A stretch of DNA of 64,000 bases from Actinomadura mexicana (GCF_900188105.1 NZ_FZNP01000012.1:1-64000); one strand, 5' to 3'. Counted from the stretch's first letter, positions 54,069-62,077 are shown. Notes: a model not told the origin generated them from the letters alone. A program made the numbers and translations.

Positions 54069-54941
54069 TCATCCCCGGAGACGGTCGAGGAACGCGGCGA
54101 CGAGCGGCGCGATCTCGCGGAGGTGCGTTTCGAGGGCGAAGTGGCCGGTGTCGAACAGGTGGAGCTCGGCGTCCGGGACGTCCCTCAGGTAGGCGCGCGC
54201 GCCGGGCGCGGGGAAGAACGGGTCGTCCGCTCCCCAGGTGATGAGGGTGGGCGGCCTGTGCCGGCGCAGCCATGCCTGCCAGCGGTCGTAGCGCTCGATG
54301 TTGGAGTGGTAGTCGAAGGCCAGCGCCACCTGCGCCTCCTTGCGTCCCGGCAGGTCGAGGAAGTGCTGGTCGAGGGTCCAGCCGTCCGGGGCGATCGATT
54401 CGGGGCAGGCGACACCGGCCTCGTACTGGCCGCGGGTGCCGTCCAGGGTCAGCAGGCCGCGGACGGTCTCCTCCGCCCCCGGCGCCTCGGGGCGCAGGGC
54501 GATGAACTCGCGGGCGCCGTCCGAGAGGCCCTCCTCGTAGGCGTTGCCGTTCTGGACGACCAGGCCCGTGATCCGCTCGGGGTGCCGTTCGGCCAGCCGG
54601 AAGCCGACCGGGGCCCCGAAGTCGAACACGTACATGGCGAACCGGGTGAGCCCGAGCCGCTCCACGAAGCCCTCGACGACGTCGGCGAGCCTGTCGAAGC
54701 CGTAGCGGAAACCGTCCGGCGCCCTCGTGTGGCCGAAGCCGGGGTAGTCCGGGGCGATCAGCCGGTAGCGGGCGCCGAGGACCTCGATGAGCCGGCGGAA
54801 CTGGTGCGACGCGGACGGGAAGCCGTGCAGCAGCAGCAGGACGGGCGCGTCCTCCCGCTCCGGGAGGGACTCGCGGTAGAAGACGCGGACGCCGCCGACG
54901 TCGACGTGGCGGTGGACGGTACGGGCGATCGACAGCATCAC
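54069..54941 (-). CDS. Alpha/beta hydrolase (haloalkane dehalogenase/epoxide hydrolase-like)
   Basis: 290 aa. The oxyanion HGFPSASHQFR is at residues 39-49, the nucleophile elbow VFDFGAPVG has Asp at 107 rather than Ser, and the catalytic His is in FDTGHFALETH. An Asp nucleophile places it with haloalkane dehalogenases and epoxide hydrolases; the cap domain (VVQNGNAYEEGLSDGAREFI) is of that type. Substrate unknown. The start is this GTG or the ATG one codon on. Divergent from a CGNR regulator; its start codon lies inside the first of two inverted repeats. Confidence 0.85.
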   Translation of the reverse strand: MMLSIARTVHRHVDVGGVRVFYRESLPEREDAPVLLLLHGFPSASHQFRRLIEVLGARYRLIAPDYPGFGHTRAPDGFRYGFDRLADVVEGFVERLGLTRFAMYVFDFGAPVGFRLAERHPERITGLVVQNGNAYEEGLSDGAREFIALRPEAPGAEETVRGLLTLDGTRGQYEAGVACPESIAPDGWTLDQHFLDLPGRKEAQVALAFDYHSNIERYDRWQAWLRRHRPPTLITWGADDPFFPAPGARAYLRDVPDAELHLFDTGHFALETHLREIAPLVAAFLDRLRG

Positions 54942-55020
54942 TAATGCCTTTCAGAGACAGTGATGCATTAGGTATAGCGATCAGACGCCTAACGGGTCAA
55001 ACCATCGATGTACCGTTAGG
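54940..55020. promoter_or_regulatory. Duplicated inverted repeat (8-N17-8) between hydrolase and CGNR regulator
   Basis: First copy: ACTAATGC (54940-54947), 17 bp, GCATTAGG (54965-54972). Second copy: CCTAACGG (54988-54995), 17 bp, CCGTTAGG (55013-55020). The arms share CTAA/TTAG and the spacing is identical; the second copy ends 2 bp before the CGNR start. Probably operators of the CGNR protein for both genes. Confidence 0.7.
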
Positions 55021-55022
55021 TC

Positions 55023-55610
55023 ATGAACGATCCGAGTCCGCTGATCGGTGAGCCGCCGGCCCTGGACCTGGTCAACACGCGTCCCGCGGGCGCCGACCTG
55101 CTGTCCGCACCGGACGACCTGCGGGTCTGGCTGCACCTCCAGGCCGACCGGTTCGACGAGGCGCGGGCCTTCGCCGACGCGGGCGCGGCGGCCGAGTCGC
55201 TGGCCGCCGTCCGGCACGTCCGCGAGCACACGGCTCGGGCCCTCGACCGCGTCCGCCGCGGCGAACCGCCCTCGGCCGGCGACCTGGAGGCCCTCAACCG
55301 GGCCCAGCTCGCCGCGCCCGCCGTCACCGAGCTGACCTGGAACGGCCGGGCCCTGCTCGCGGCCCGCCGCCGCACCGGCCCGCCCGGCCTGCGGCCGGCG
55401 GCGTGGCTGGCCGAGGCCGCCGCCGACCTCCTCGCCGACCCGGCGGTCACCACGGTCCGGGAGTGCGAGGCCGAGGACTGCGTGCTGCTCTTCCTGCCCG
55501 CCCACCCTCGCCGCCGGTGGTGCTCGGCGGCCCGTTGCGGCAACCGCGTCCGCGTCGCGCGCCACTACCGGCGTCACAGGCCCGCGGAAACCGGCCCCGT
55601 GTCCCCCTGA
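55023..55610 (+). CDS. CGNR zinc-finger transcriptional regulator (ABATE domain)
   Basis: 195 aa. The N-terminal ABATE domain (EPPALDLVNTRPAGADLLSA; DDLRVWLHLQADRFDEARAF) is thought to sense a ligand. A C-terminal CGNR zinc finger (RECEAEDCVLLFLPAHPRRR, then WCSAARCGNRVRVARHYRRH) supplies four Cys and the CGNR signature for DNA binding. Autoregulation and control of the divergent hydrolase are likely given the twin inverted repeats upstream. The start ATG has no strong ribosome site because the second operator arm touches it. Confidence 0.88.
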   Translation: MNDPSPLIGEPPALDLVNTRPAGADLLSAPDDLRVWLHLQADRFDEARAFADAGAAAESLAAVRHVREHTARALDRVRRGEPPSAGDLEALNRAQLAAPAVTELTWNGRALLAARRRTGPPGLRPAAWLAEAAADLLADPAVTTVRECEAEDCVLLFLPAHPRRRWCSAARCGNRVRVARHYRRHRPAETGPVSP

Positions 55611-55662
55611 CGCGCCGGGGCGGGGGCGCGCGGCGGCGCCCCCGCCCGACGTGACCGGACGA

Positions 55663-56022
55663 TCAGTGCCGGGCCTTGGCGTACTCGCCCATGCCGCCGG
55701 CGAAGTCGAACACGACGCAGGCCTCGTCCCCGACGACCCACGCGTCATGGCCGGGCGCGACGACGAACACGTCCCCGGGACCGACCTCCTGCTCGACGCC
55801 GTCGCGGGTGAGGATGTGCATCCGCCCCTCGACGACGTAGCCGTTGTGGTGGACCTCGCAGAGGTCGGTGCCCGCGATCTCCCTCACCGACTCCGTCCAG
55901 CGCCATCCGGGCTCGAACGTCGCCTTCCCGAAGACGAGGCCGCTGAGGTTGGCGATCTCCAGGTGCCCCCTGGGGAAGTCCCGCCGGTCGTCCGGCTTCT
56001 CGATGCTCTTGATCTCAATCAT
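55663..56022 (-). other. Cupin domain with its own candidate start
   Basis: Translation from ATG 56022 gives a 119-aa protein that matches stand-alone small cupins in length and starts MIEIKSIEKPDDRRDFPRG. The purine-rich ribosome site directly ahead and a TTGACG about 50 bp upstream argue for independent expression. The reading frame is continuous with the MFS gene. Confidence 0.55.
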
Positions 56023-57300
56023 GATGGGTCCCCCTTCCCCTTCTCTTTTCACGCTTGCACTAGCGCTGACCTGCGTCAAGTCGTCCGGGCCCGACAGTGC
56101 GCGGCGGTTGCGGAACAGCAGCGCCGGGGTCGCCATGGACAGCACGCCGGCGACCGCGACGGCGGTGCGGGGCCCGGTGAGGCCGGCCAGCAGGCCCCAC
56201 AGGCCGGTCATCGCCGCGGTCGTGATCCTGCTCGTCACCGACCATGCCGACAGGACGCGGGCGACCCGGTCGGGCGGCGTCCACTCCAGCCGGTAGGTGG
56301 CGTACAGCGGGTTGAACACCCCCATGCAGGTGATCAGCCCGAGTTCGACGGCGATGACGAGCAGCAGACCGCCGACGCCCGGCCGGACCAGGGCCAGCCC
56401 GAGCAGCCAGCACGCGCGCAGGGTCCCGAAGACCAGCATGATCCTGGGGCGCCCGAACCGCGCGGCGAGCCGTCCGGACGACCGAGAACCGACGAGACCG
56501 CCCACGCACGGGGCGGCGAACGCCAGCGCGTACTGCCAGGGCGCGAACCCGAGGCGGCCGAGCATCAGGACGGCCAGCACCGGCGCCGTCGCCATGATCA
56601 GCCCGCTGACCAGGATCGTGTTGAGGAACAGCGGGCGCAGCGCCGGGCTGGTGAGGATGTGGCGCCACCCTTCGAGCAGGTCCCCGGCCCGGAGCCGGGC
56701 GCCGCCGCGGGCCGGGCACGGCTCCGTCCCGCCGATCGCGCGGATCCCGGCCGCCGACAGCAGGAAGCTGACGGCGTTGGCCGCCACGGTGACCAGCGGG
56801 CCGAACAGCCCGATCGCGGCCCCGCCGAGCGGCGGCCCGAGCATGGTGGCGGTCCAGGCCGTGGACTCCAGCCGCCCGTTCGCGGCGAGCAGGTCGTCCG
56901 GCCGGACGAGCGCCTTCAGGCAGGCGCCGCTCGCCGCGGTGAAGGCGATGTCGGCCGCGGCCACGACGACCGACACGACCAGCAAGTGGGTGAAGCCGAG
57001 CCCGCCGAGGACGAACGCGGCGGGCAGGCTCAGCAGCGCCGCGCACCGGACCAGGTCCATCGCGATCATCACGGGCCGCTTGCGGCGGAACTCCACCCAG
57101 GGCCCGAGCGGCACCGCCACCACCGCACCCACCAGCAGGCCCGCGGCGGCCAGCGCCGACACCCGGGCCGGTCCGGCGTGCAGCACGGTGATCGCGATCA
57201 GGGGGAACGCGTCGAAGGCGAGCCACGTCCCGAACGCGCTGACCGCGTAGGCCGTCCAGAGCCATCCGAACCGCCGCCCGAGCGACCGTCTTGTCCCCAT
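55663..57300 (-). CDS. MFS transporter fused in frame to a cupin domain
   Basis: 545 aa. Residues about 1-405 form a 12-segment MFS carrier (FGWLWTAYAVSAFGTWLAFD; GPWVEFRRKRPVMIAMDLVR is the A-motif region; FGRPRIMLVFGTLRACWLLG). The last 119 residues are a cupin (RGHLEIANLSGLVFGKATFE; NGYVVEGRMHILTRDGVEQE; VGPGDVFVVAPGHDAWVVGD). No stop codon separates them. However, an internal ATG at 56022 is preceded by a long purine run (AGAAGGGGAAGGGGGA), so the cupin may also, or only, be made separately. The start ATG follows GGAGGCGG. MFS drug-efflux-like; substrate unknown. Confidence 0.75.
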   Translation of the reverse strand: MGTRRSLGRRFGWLWTAYAVSAFGTWLAFDAFPLIAITVLHAGPARVSALAAAGLLVGAVVAVPLGPWVEFRRKRPVMIAMDLVRCAALLSLPAAFVLGGLGFTHLLVVSVVVAAADIAFTAASGACLKALVRPDDLLAANGRLESTAWTATMLGPPLGGAAIGLFGPLVTVAANAVSFLLSAAGIRAIGGTEPCPARGGARLRAGDLLEGWRHILTSPALRPLFLNTILVSGLIMATAPVLAVLMLGRLGFAPWQYALAFAAPCVGGLVGSRSSGRLAARFGRPRIMLVFGTLRACWLLGLALVRPGVGGLLLVIAVELGLITCMGVFNPLYATYRLEWTPPDRVARVLSAWSVTSRITTAAMTGLWGLLAGLTGPRTAVAVAGVLSMATPALLFRNRRALSGPDDLTQVSASASVKREGEGGPIMIEIKSIEKPDDRRDFPRGHLEIANLSGLVFGKATFEPGWRWTESVREIAGTDLCEVHHNGYVVEGRMHILTRDGVEQEVGPGDVFVVAPGHDAWVVGDEACVVFDFAGGMGEYAKARH

Positions 57301-57387
57301 GCGCCCGCCTCCACCCCGCCCTCGTCGGCCAGAGGGCATTGAAGCGGGCGCCGGGACGGCTGATCAAACAACCGGCGGCCGGCCATC

Positions 57388-57402
57388 ACAACCAGGGGTT
57401 GT
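57388..57402. promoter_or_regulatory. ACAACC-AGG-GGTTGT inverted repeat upstream of the MFS gene
   Basis: Perfect 6-bp arms with a 3-bp spacer; a third ACAACC lies 20 bp away at 57368. Located about 90 bp ahead of the MFS-cupin start, between it and the permease remnant. A possible operator for the transporter gene; otherwise unexplained. Confidence 0.35.
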
Positions 57403-57440
57403 CACCGCAGGCGGCCCGGCCGGCCGGCGGGGCCCCCTCG

Positions 57441-57854
57441 TCAGCGGCTGAGCCGCCGGTAGGGGCGGACCGCGAGCGGCAGGAACGCCGCCGTGATCAC
57501 GATCGGCCGGACGACCGCCATCAGGAGGGCGTGCTGCTCGCCCCAGGTGTTCCCGGCGGCGGCCGGATCGCCGAACAGCTCGCGGGACGCGGTCACCGTC
57601 GCCGACACCGGGTTCCACCGCGCGACCGCGCCCAGCCAGTCCGGCATGAGGGACGGCGCCACGAACGCGCTGGAGATCGTCGCGAACGGGAACGCCACCG
57701 CGAACAGGCTTCCGGCCGCCTCCTCGTTGGGCACCAGCAGCCCCAGCAGCACACCGATCCAGATCAGCGCGAACCGCAGCAGCAGGAACAGGGCGAACGC
57801 GGCGAGAGTGCCGAGCACGCCGCCACTGGAGCGCCAGCCGATGATGATCAGCAC
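57441..57854 (-). pseudogene. Truncated ABC-2 type (DrrB-like) permease remnant
   Basis: The readable part (about 138 aa) matches only the C-terminal half of ABC-2 drug-export permeases: FLLLRFALIWIGVLLGLLVP, EEAAGSLFAVAFPFATISSA, FVAPSLMPDWLGAVARWNPV and SATVTASRELFGDP. The N-terminal three membrane segments and the partner ATPase are missing. Sequence upstream in the same frame is unrelated and runs into the sortase gene, with no plausible start. Most simply it is the debris of a deleted efflux operon, possibly the same event that set the MFS gene beside the sortase. Confidence 0.7.
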
Positions 57855-57888
57855 GCCGGATGACCGAGGCCGCCCGGTCTCCAGCGGG

Positions 57889-58512
57889 CTAGCGGACCGC
57901 GGTCTCGGCGGCGTAGACGATGACGTTGTCGCGGTAGCTCCGCTCGGCCCGGTCGAACGCGCCGCCACAGGTGACCAGGCGGAGCCCGGGATGGTCGAGC
58001 GGGCCGTAGACGCGCGCGGTGGGGAACCGTCCCTTCGGGACGCGCTCCACCGACTCCACGGTGAACACGGCCACCCTGCCGTCCGCGCGGCTCACCTCGA
58101 TGCGGTGCCCGGGCCTCAGCCGGCCCAGGTCGTAGAAGACCGCGGCGCCCTTCGCGGAGTCGACGTGGCCCAGGATGACCGCCGCGCCGCGCTCGCCGGG
58201 GGTCGGCCCGCCCTGGTACCAGCCGGCCTCCCCCGGCCGGTCGGCCGGGGGGACCTGCACCTCGCCGCCGGCCCCGAGCCCCAGGCGGGCCAGCGGCGCC
58301 CGCACCCCGATGGACGGGATGGACACCCGGACGGGCGGGGAGCGGTCCAGCACCGGCCCGTGCCCGCCGGCCGCCCGGGGGGTCGCGGCCCATGCGGGCG
58401 GGCTCGGCGGACCGGCCGGGCCGCGCAGCCCGAGGACCACCAGGGCGAGGCCGGCGACCGTCAGGATCGCCGCCAGCGCCGCCGGGCGCCACCGGCCGCC
58501 CATTCCCCTCAT
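57889..58512 (-). CDS. Class F sortase
   Basis: 207 aa. N-terminal membrane anchor (PAALAAILTVAGLALVVLGL), a Pro-rich stem, then the sortase barrel. The catalytic triad is visible: His in AVILGHVDSAKG, Cys in LRLVTCGGAF, Arg in RSYRDNVIVYA. VRVSIPSIGVRAPLARLGLG is the usual N-terminal strand. Class F enzymes are the actinobacterial housekeeping-like group and cleave LPXTG-type signals. It lies 57 bp downstream of a gene whose C-terminus has a matching sorting signal, so enzyme and substrate are co-transcribed. Confidence 0.9.
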   Translation of the reverse strand: MRGMGGRWRPAALAAILTVAGLALVVLGLRGPAGPPSPPAWAATPRAAGGHGPVLDRSPPVRVSIPSIGVRAPLARLGLGAGGEVQVPPADRPGEAGWYQGGPTPGERGAAVILGHVDSAKGAAVFYDLGRLRPGHRIEVSRADGRVAVFTVESVERVPKGRFPTARVYGPLDHPGLRLVTCGGAFDRAERSYRDNVIVYAAETAVR

Positions 58513-58569
58513 CGCCCTTCCCGTCTCATTGGAATCGTCGGAGTCAGCCCTCGCGAGAAAGGCTCGCCA

Positions 58570-59079
58570 TCACGCGGTCGTGCCACTCCTGCGGCGGACG
58601 GCAATGGCGCCGGCACCGATCCCGCCCAGCAGCAGGACGCCTCCCCCGGCCAGAAGGGCGGTGTTTCCGCCGCCCGTCCCGCCGCCGAAGCCCGTCTTCG
58701 GCCCGCCGGTCGGGGTGGGCTGCGCCATCGGGCGCGCCCTGCCGTCGACGACGTGGACCTCGCCGGTCCCCTTGAACGTGCCGCACCGCACCAGCACCGT
58801 GTAGGTGCCGGGGACGGTGTCCTTCTTGATGGTCGCGAGACCGGCCCGGCCGTCGACCTCTTCCGCGCCGTTCAGCGGGACGGCCCCGCCCACGAAGGCC
58901 AGCGAGCCCGCCGTCCCGTCCACCTGGCACTTCTTCCCCACGACGGTGATCTGCTCACCGGGGCGGGCCTGCGCGGGCTTCACGATGACGTCGCCGGGGT
59001 CGGCCATCGCGGGCGCGGCCATGCCGAGCGTCGCAGCACCGATCACGAGGCCGAGAACGGCCGCCTTACCGAGTCGCAT
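58570..59079 (-). CDS. Cell-wall surface protein with sortase sorting signal
   Basis: 169 aa. Signal peptide (AAVLGLVIGAATLGMAAPAM, cleavage near AMA|DP). A small Ig-like beta domain follows (VIVKPAQARPGEQITVVGKK, SLAFVGGAVPLNGAEEV, TYTVLVRCGTFKGTGEVHVV) with two Cys likely bonded. The C-terminal signal has PKTGFGGG (a PxTG-type motif), a Gly-rich hydrophobic stretch (TALLAGGGVLLLGGIGAGAI) and the basic end RRR. Transcribed just ahead of the class F sortase, which is its likely anchor enzyme. Function of the exposed domain is unknown. Confidence 0.8.
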   Translation of the reverse strand: MRLGKAAVLGLVIGAATLGMAAPAMADPGDVIVKPAQARPGEQITVVGKKCQVDGTAGSLAFVGGAVPLNGAEEVDGRAGLATIKKDTVPGTYTVLVRCGTFKGTGEVHVVDGRARPMAQPTPTGGPKTGFGGGTGGGNTALLAGGGVLLLGGIGAGAIAVRRRSGTTA

Positions 59080-59448
59080 GTTCTCTCCGTATCGACACGG
59101 CGGCTTACTCGACTTTCAGCCCGTGAGCCCGTGCCCCCTTATGCCTTGTCTGATGAGGACGGTACCTGTTTGGTTCGGTGATCCTTTTTATTGGCCCGGC
59201 GATGAGTCGACCGGCCAATCCCAGAAAGGTTGGTGTGATAGCCGTCACATTGCGACTCCGTTCCAGGACGGCGGCATGGCGGGGCCGGGGCGACCTCCGG
59301 CCGACGGCGCGGACGTCCCCGTCCTGGCCGGCAGGGCCCCCGGCCGATGCCTTTGGGGCCCTAGGGCCCTGGGGCAGGAAAATGCGCGTTCGTAGCATTC
59401 AGGTCCATTCGGAAATGAGCGCAGCGGAGCTCGGAAGGCAGGGTCAAA
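59080..59448. other. 369-bp divergent intergenic region
   Basis: No gene recognised. It contains the Crp-type box at 59234-59249, a 14-bp perfect palindrome GGGCCCTAGGGCCC at 59356-59369 and a local AT-rich patch (ccttttta, 59183-59190) unusual for this genome. It should hold promoters for the surface protein (leftward) and the secreted protein (rightward). Confidence 0.6.
59234..59249. promoter_or_regulatory. Perfect Crp/GlxR-type box
   Basis: TGTGATAGCCGTCACA fits the TGTGA-N6-TCACA consensus at all ten defined positions. It lies 155 bp from the surface-protein start and 200 bp from the secreted-protein start. A cAMP-making cyclase is encoded at 14.4 kb. Binding is inferred. Confidence 0.65.
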
Positions 59449-60069
59449 ATGAAGAAGAAACTCGCGACGATCGCCGTGTTCGGTGTCACGGGGGCCACCG
59501 CGGTGGCCGGGTGGTCGGTCGCGGGCGGCGGATCGGACGACCCGGCGCCCCCGAGAACGGTCTCGGCCGTGGCGGGGAAGTCGTCCGAGACGAAGAAGGC
59601 GAAGGAGAACCGGCCCTGCTCCTTGGGCCGCTACTCCAAGTACCGGAAGTTCGTCCGGACGGAGAAGGCGTGGCCGAACAGCCCGGGCTGGCGCGTCTCG
59701 GGATGGGGTCCGCACTCCACGCTGAATCTGAGCAAGGCCGTTCAGATCAGCAACAGCGTCAGCGGCACGTTCGGGGTTTCCCCCAAGGCCATCAGCGCCA
59801 CGGTCGGATTCAACGTGACGAAGAGCTACACCACCGCCATCTCCTACACCGCGGAACTGAAGAAGAAGGCCCACTACACCCTTCGCGCGGGCACGGCCCA
59901 CAAGGTGTACGTCTTCAACGTCTACGAGAAGCGCGGCACGTACCACTTCTTCAGTCCCACCGCCGCCCGCTGCGCCTGGGACGGAAAGCCCGGCCATTAC
60001 GTCGGTACCGGCACCGCGAAGAAGTTCTGGACCGTCGACTACCGGCTGACCAAGGGCCGCAAGGCCTGA
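59449..60069 (+). CDS. Secreted protein of unknown function, beta-rich
   Basis: 206 aa. Signal peptide (MKKKLATIAVFGVTGATAVA) and a Lys/Arg-rich mature protein with two Cys (RPCSLGRYS and TAARCAWDG) that could pair. The centre shows long Ser/Thr-rich strands with alternating polarity (VQISNSVSGTFGVSPKAISA; TVGFNVTKSYTTAISYTAEL) followed by HYTLRAGTAHKVYVFNVYEK. This pattern recalls aerolysin/ETX-MTX2-like pore-forming proteins, but I cannot assign a family. It is lower in GC and richer in Lys than its neighbours, so horizontal acquisition is possible. A Crp-type box lies 200 bp upstream. Confidence 0.7.
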   Translation: MKKKLATIAVFGVTGATAVAGWSVAGGGSDDPAPPRTVSAVAGKSSETKKAKENRPCSLGRYSKYRKFVRTEKAWPNSPGWRVSGWGPHSTLNLSKAVQISNSVSGTFGVSPKAISATVGFNVTKSYTTAISYTAELKKKAHYTLRAGTAHKVYVFNVYEKRGTYHFFSPTAARCAWDGKPGHYVGTGTAKKFWTVDYRLTKGRKA

Positions 60070-60142
60070 GCGGGCGTCCGGCGGGCCGCCCCTCGGGGAC
60101 GGCCCCGCCGCCCGTGGGGGCGCGGCGGGGCCGTCGGGCGGG

Positions 60143-61996
60143 TCATTCCTCGGTGAGGGGGAGGGTCAGGGTGCTGCCGTGCAGGTCGACCTTGACCTTC
60201 GTGCCCGCCGGGTAGCGGAGCGTGTAGGCGTGGTCGGTGGCCAGCACCATCAGGCCGATCCGGTGGCCGGGCTTGAAGACGTGGTCGTACGGCTGCATGG
60301 GCCAGCTGAACGTGTAGTCCTTGCCGGCCTTCACCGGGGTGCTCCGCCAGATCGACTCGCGGTTGCGGACGTCCGTCCAGCCGCGCGTCACGATCTTGAA
60401 CGGGGTGACGGCGGTGGTGTACCGGCGGACGGTCCGGCAGCCCTCGTCGCCGGGGATCGAGTCGCCGTAGCACCACCTGTCGGACGTCGGGGCGAAGCCG
60501 GAGACGCGCTCGTCGGAGCCGTAGTCGACCAGGAGGGCCGACAGGTACGGCGAGCGGCCGTCGACGGAGGCGCGCAGCCTGATCCGCGCCGTGCCGCTGA
60601 GCCTGGCGGCCCTGGTCAGCTTCGGCGTGAGGTAGATCAGGCGGTTCGGGTCCGCCGCGTCCGGGGTCGCCGCCAGTTCCTCGGCCTTGCGGGACGGGTC
60701 GTCCACCAGCTGCTGCGTGCCGCGGCCGCGCTCTCCGAGGCCCTTGGCCGACAGGCCGAGCGGCACGGGACGGGCCGAGGTCTCCGGCCAGTCCTTGTGC
60801 GTCTCCCACTGGCCGGGGGTGCGCTCCAGGTCGACCTTGGGCCGGCGCATGACGTCGTTGCGGACGTTGTAGAGCTCATGCGCGAACCACAGGTTCAGCG
60901 ATTCGAGCCACACGCTCTGGCGGACGTCCAGCGGCTCGTCGTGCGCGGCCTGGTGGATCCAGAGCTTGCGGTCGACGCCGGCCTTCTTCAGCCCCTCCCA
61001 CAGAAGGGACATCTGGATCGGCTTGACGTTCCAGTCGGCGAGACCGCTGGTCATGAACACGCTGGCCTTGAAACGGGGCGCCGACTTGGCGAAGTTCCGT
61101 TCGTCCCAGGTCCGGTTGTAGTCGCCGGTGACCCGGTCCATCTTCTTCTCGAGGTCGTGCATGACGGGCGCGCACACCGCGGGGTCGCGGCGGGTGAGCA
61201 CCGCCTTGGCGTGCAGGTCGAGGTCCTCGCCCTCCCAGCCGTCCGGCGCGACCACGCCGCCGTTGGCGCGGTACTCGTCGTACCAGTTGGAGACGCCGGA
61301 GATGGACACGACCGTCTTCAGGCCGGACACCCGGGTCGCGGCGGTCGCCAGGGGCAGCGTCCCGTCGTAGGACTTGCCGGCCATGGCGACGTTCCCGGTC
61401 GACCAGCCCGCGCGGATCCTGTTGCCCTGGGCGTCGAACGCGGTGGCCTTGCCGGTGAGCCACTCGACGACCGACTTCATGCCCTGCGCCTCGTTCGGGC
61501 CGACGGCGGTCGGGCAGCCGTCGGAGTCGCCCGTGCCGAGGGTGTCGGCCGCGAGGACGGCGTAGCCGCGGGAGACGAAGTAGTTGTCGTAGTAGACGCG
61601 GGAGTAGCTCGTCGCACCGGGCGGGCCGGGCGGCGGCGTCCACGGCGCGAGGCGCGGGTGGTCGGTGACGTCGGCCGGGTGGTACGGCGGGTCCTGGAGG
61701 CCGGCGTAGTAGGGGCTGCCCTCAAGGATCGAGGCGACCTTGAGGCCGCCGCCCGTCTCCTTGGGGCGGGTGATGTAGACGGACACGCGGTCGCGTTTGC
61801 CATCCCGGTCGCTGTCCACGGTCGTCTCGACGAAAACCTTCTCGCGGATGGCGTCCTTGAACGAGAACGCGGGCTGCGTCTTGCCGTCCTTCACCACGAT
61901 GTGGGGACGGCCCGCGTCGGCGTACGCGGGCACCGTGCCGGCTGCGAGGCCGACCGTGCCCGCGAGCGCCGCGACGGGCAGGAGTGAGAGTCGCAA
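60143..61996 (-). CDS. Secreted CocE/NonD-type hydrolase (Xaa-Pro dipeptidyl-peptidase family)
   Basis: About 617 aa. From a TTG start (AAGGAG six bases upstream) the N-terminus is a clean signal peptide (LRLSLLPVAALAGTVGLAAG to PAYA). The S15-family hydrolase domain has the nucleophile in AMAGKSYDGTLPLATAA, Asp in TSGLADWNVKPIQ and His in IHQAAHDEP. The C-terminal jelly-roll (TARIRLRASVDGRSPYLSAL; HRIGLMVLATDHAYTLRY) is typical. Such enzymes cleave X-Pro dipeptides or esters; here it is probably an exported peptidase. An upstream ATG at 62050 would add 18 residues that spoil the signal peptide. Confidence 0.88.
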   Translation of the reverse strand: MRLSLLPVAALAGTVGLAAGTVPAYADAGRPHIVVKDGKTQPAFSFKDAIREKVFVETTVDSDRDGKRDRVSVYITRPKETGGGLKVASILEGSPYYAGLQDPPYHPADVTDHPRLAPWTPPPGPPGATSYSRVYYDNYFVSRGYAVLAADTLGTGDSDGCPTAVGPNEAQGMKSVVEWLTGKATAFDAQGNRIRAGWSTGNVAMAGKSYDGTLPLATAATRVSGLKTVVSISGVSNWYDEYRANGGVVAPDGWEGEDLDLHAKAVLTRRDPAVCAPVMHDLEKKMDRVTGDYNRTWDERNFAKSAPRFKASVFMTSGLADWNVKPIQMSLLWEGLKKAGVDRKLWIHQAAHDEPLDVRQSVWLESLNLWFAHELYNVRNDVMRRPKVDLERTPGQWETHKDWPETSARPVPLGLSAKGLGERGRGTQQLVDDPSRKAEELAATPDAADPNRLIYLTPKLTRAARLSGTARIRLRASVDGRSPYLSALLVDYGSDERVSGFAPTSDRWCYGDSIPGDEGCRTVRRYTTAVTPFKIVTRGWTDVRNRESIWRSTPVKAGKDYTFSWPMQPYDHVFKPGHRIGLMVLATDHAYTLRYPAGTKVKVDLHGSTLTLPLTEE

Positions 61997-62077
61997 CGTC
62001 CGCTCCTTGGCTGCTGAGAGAAACCTGATCAGCTTCCAGAGCGGACACAACGCCCGTCAACGGTGATTCTTAACAAA

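Noticed and set aside
56058..56085. MerR-type promoter (long-spaced -35/-10 with imperfect dyad) ahead of the cupin
   Set aside because: A TTGACG and a loose CTTG...CAAG dyad are present, but the match is too weak to call and no MerR gene is nearby.
57889..57968. N-terminal part of the permease-remnant frame running into the sortase gene
   Set aside because: Residues there are unrelated to permeases and overlap sortase coding sequence; treated as read-through of a truncated gene.
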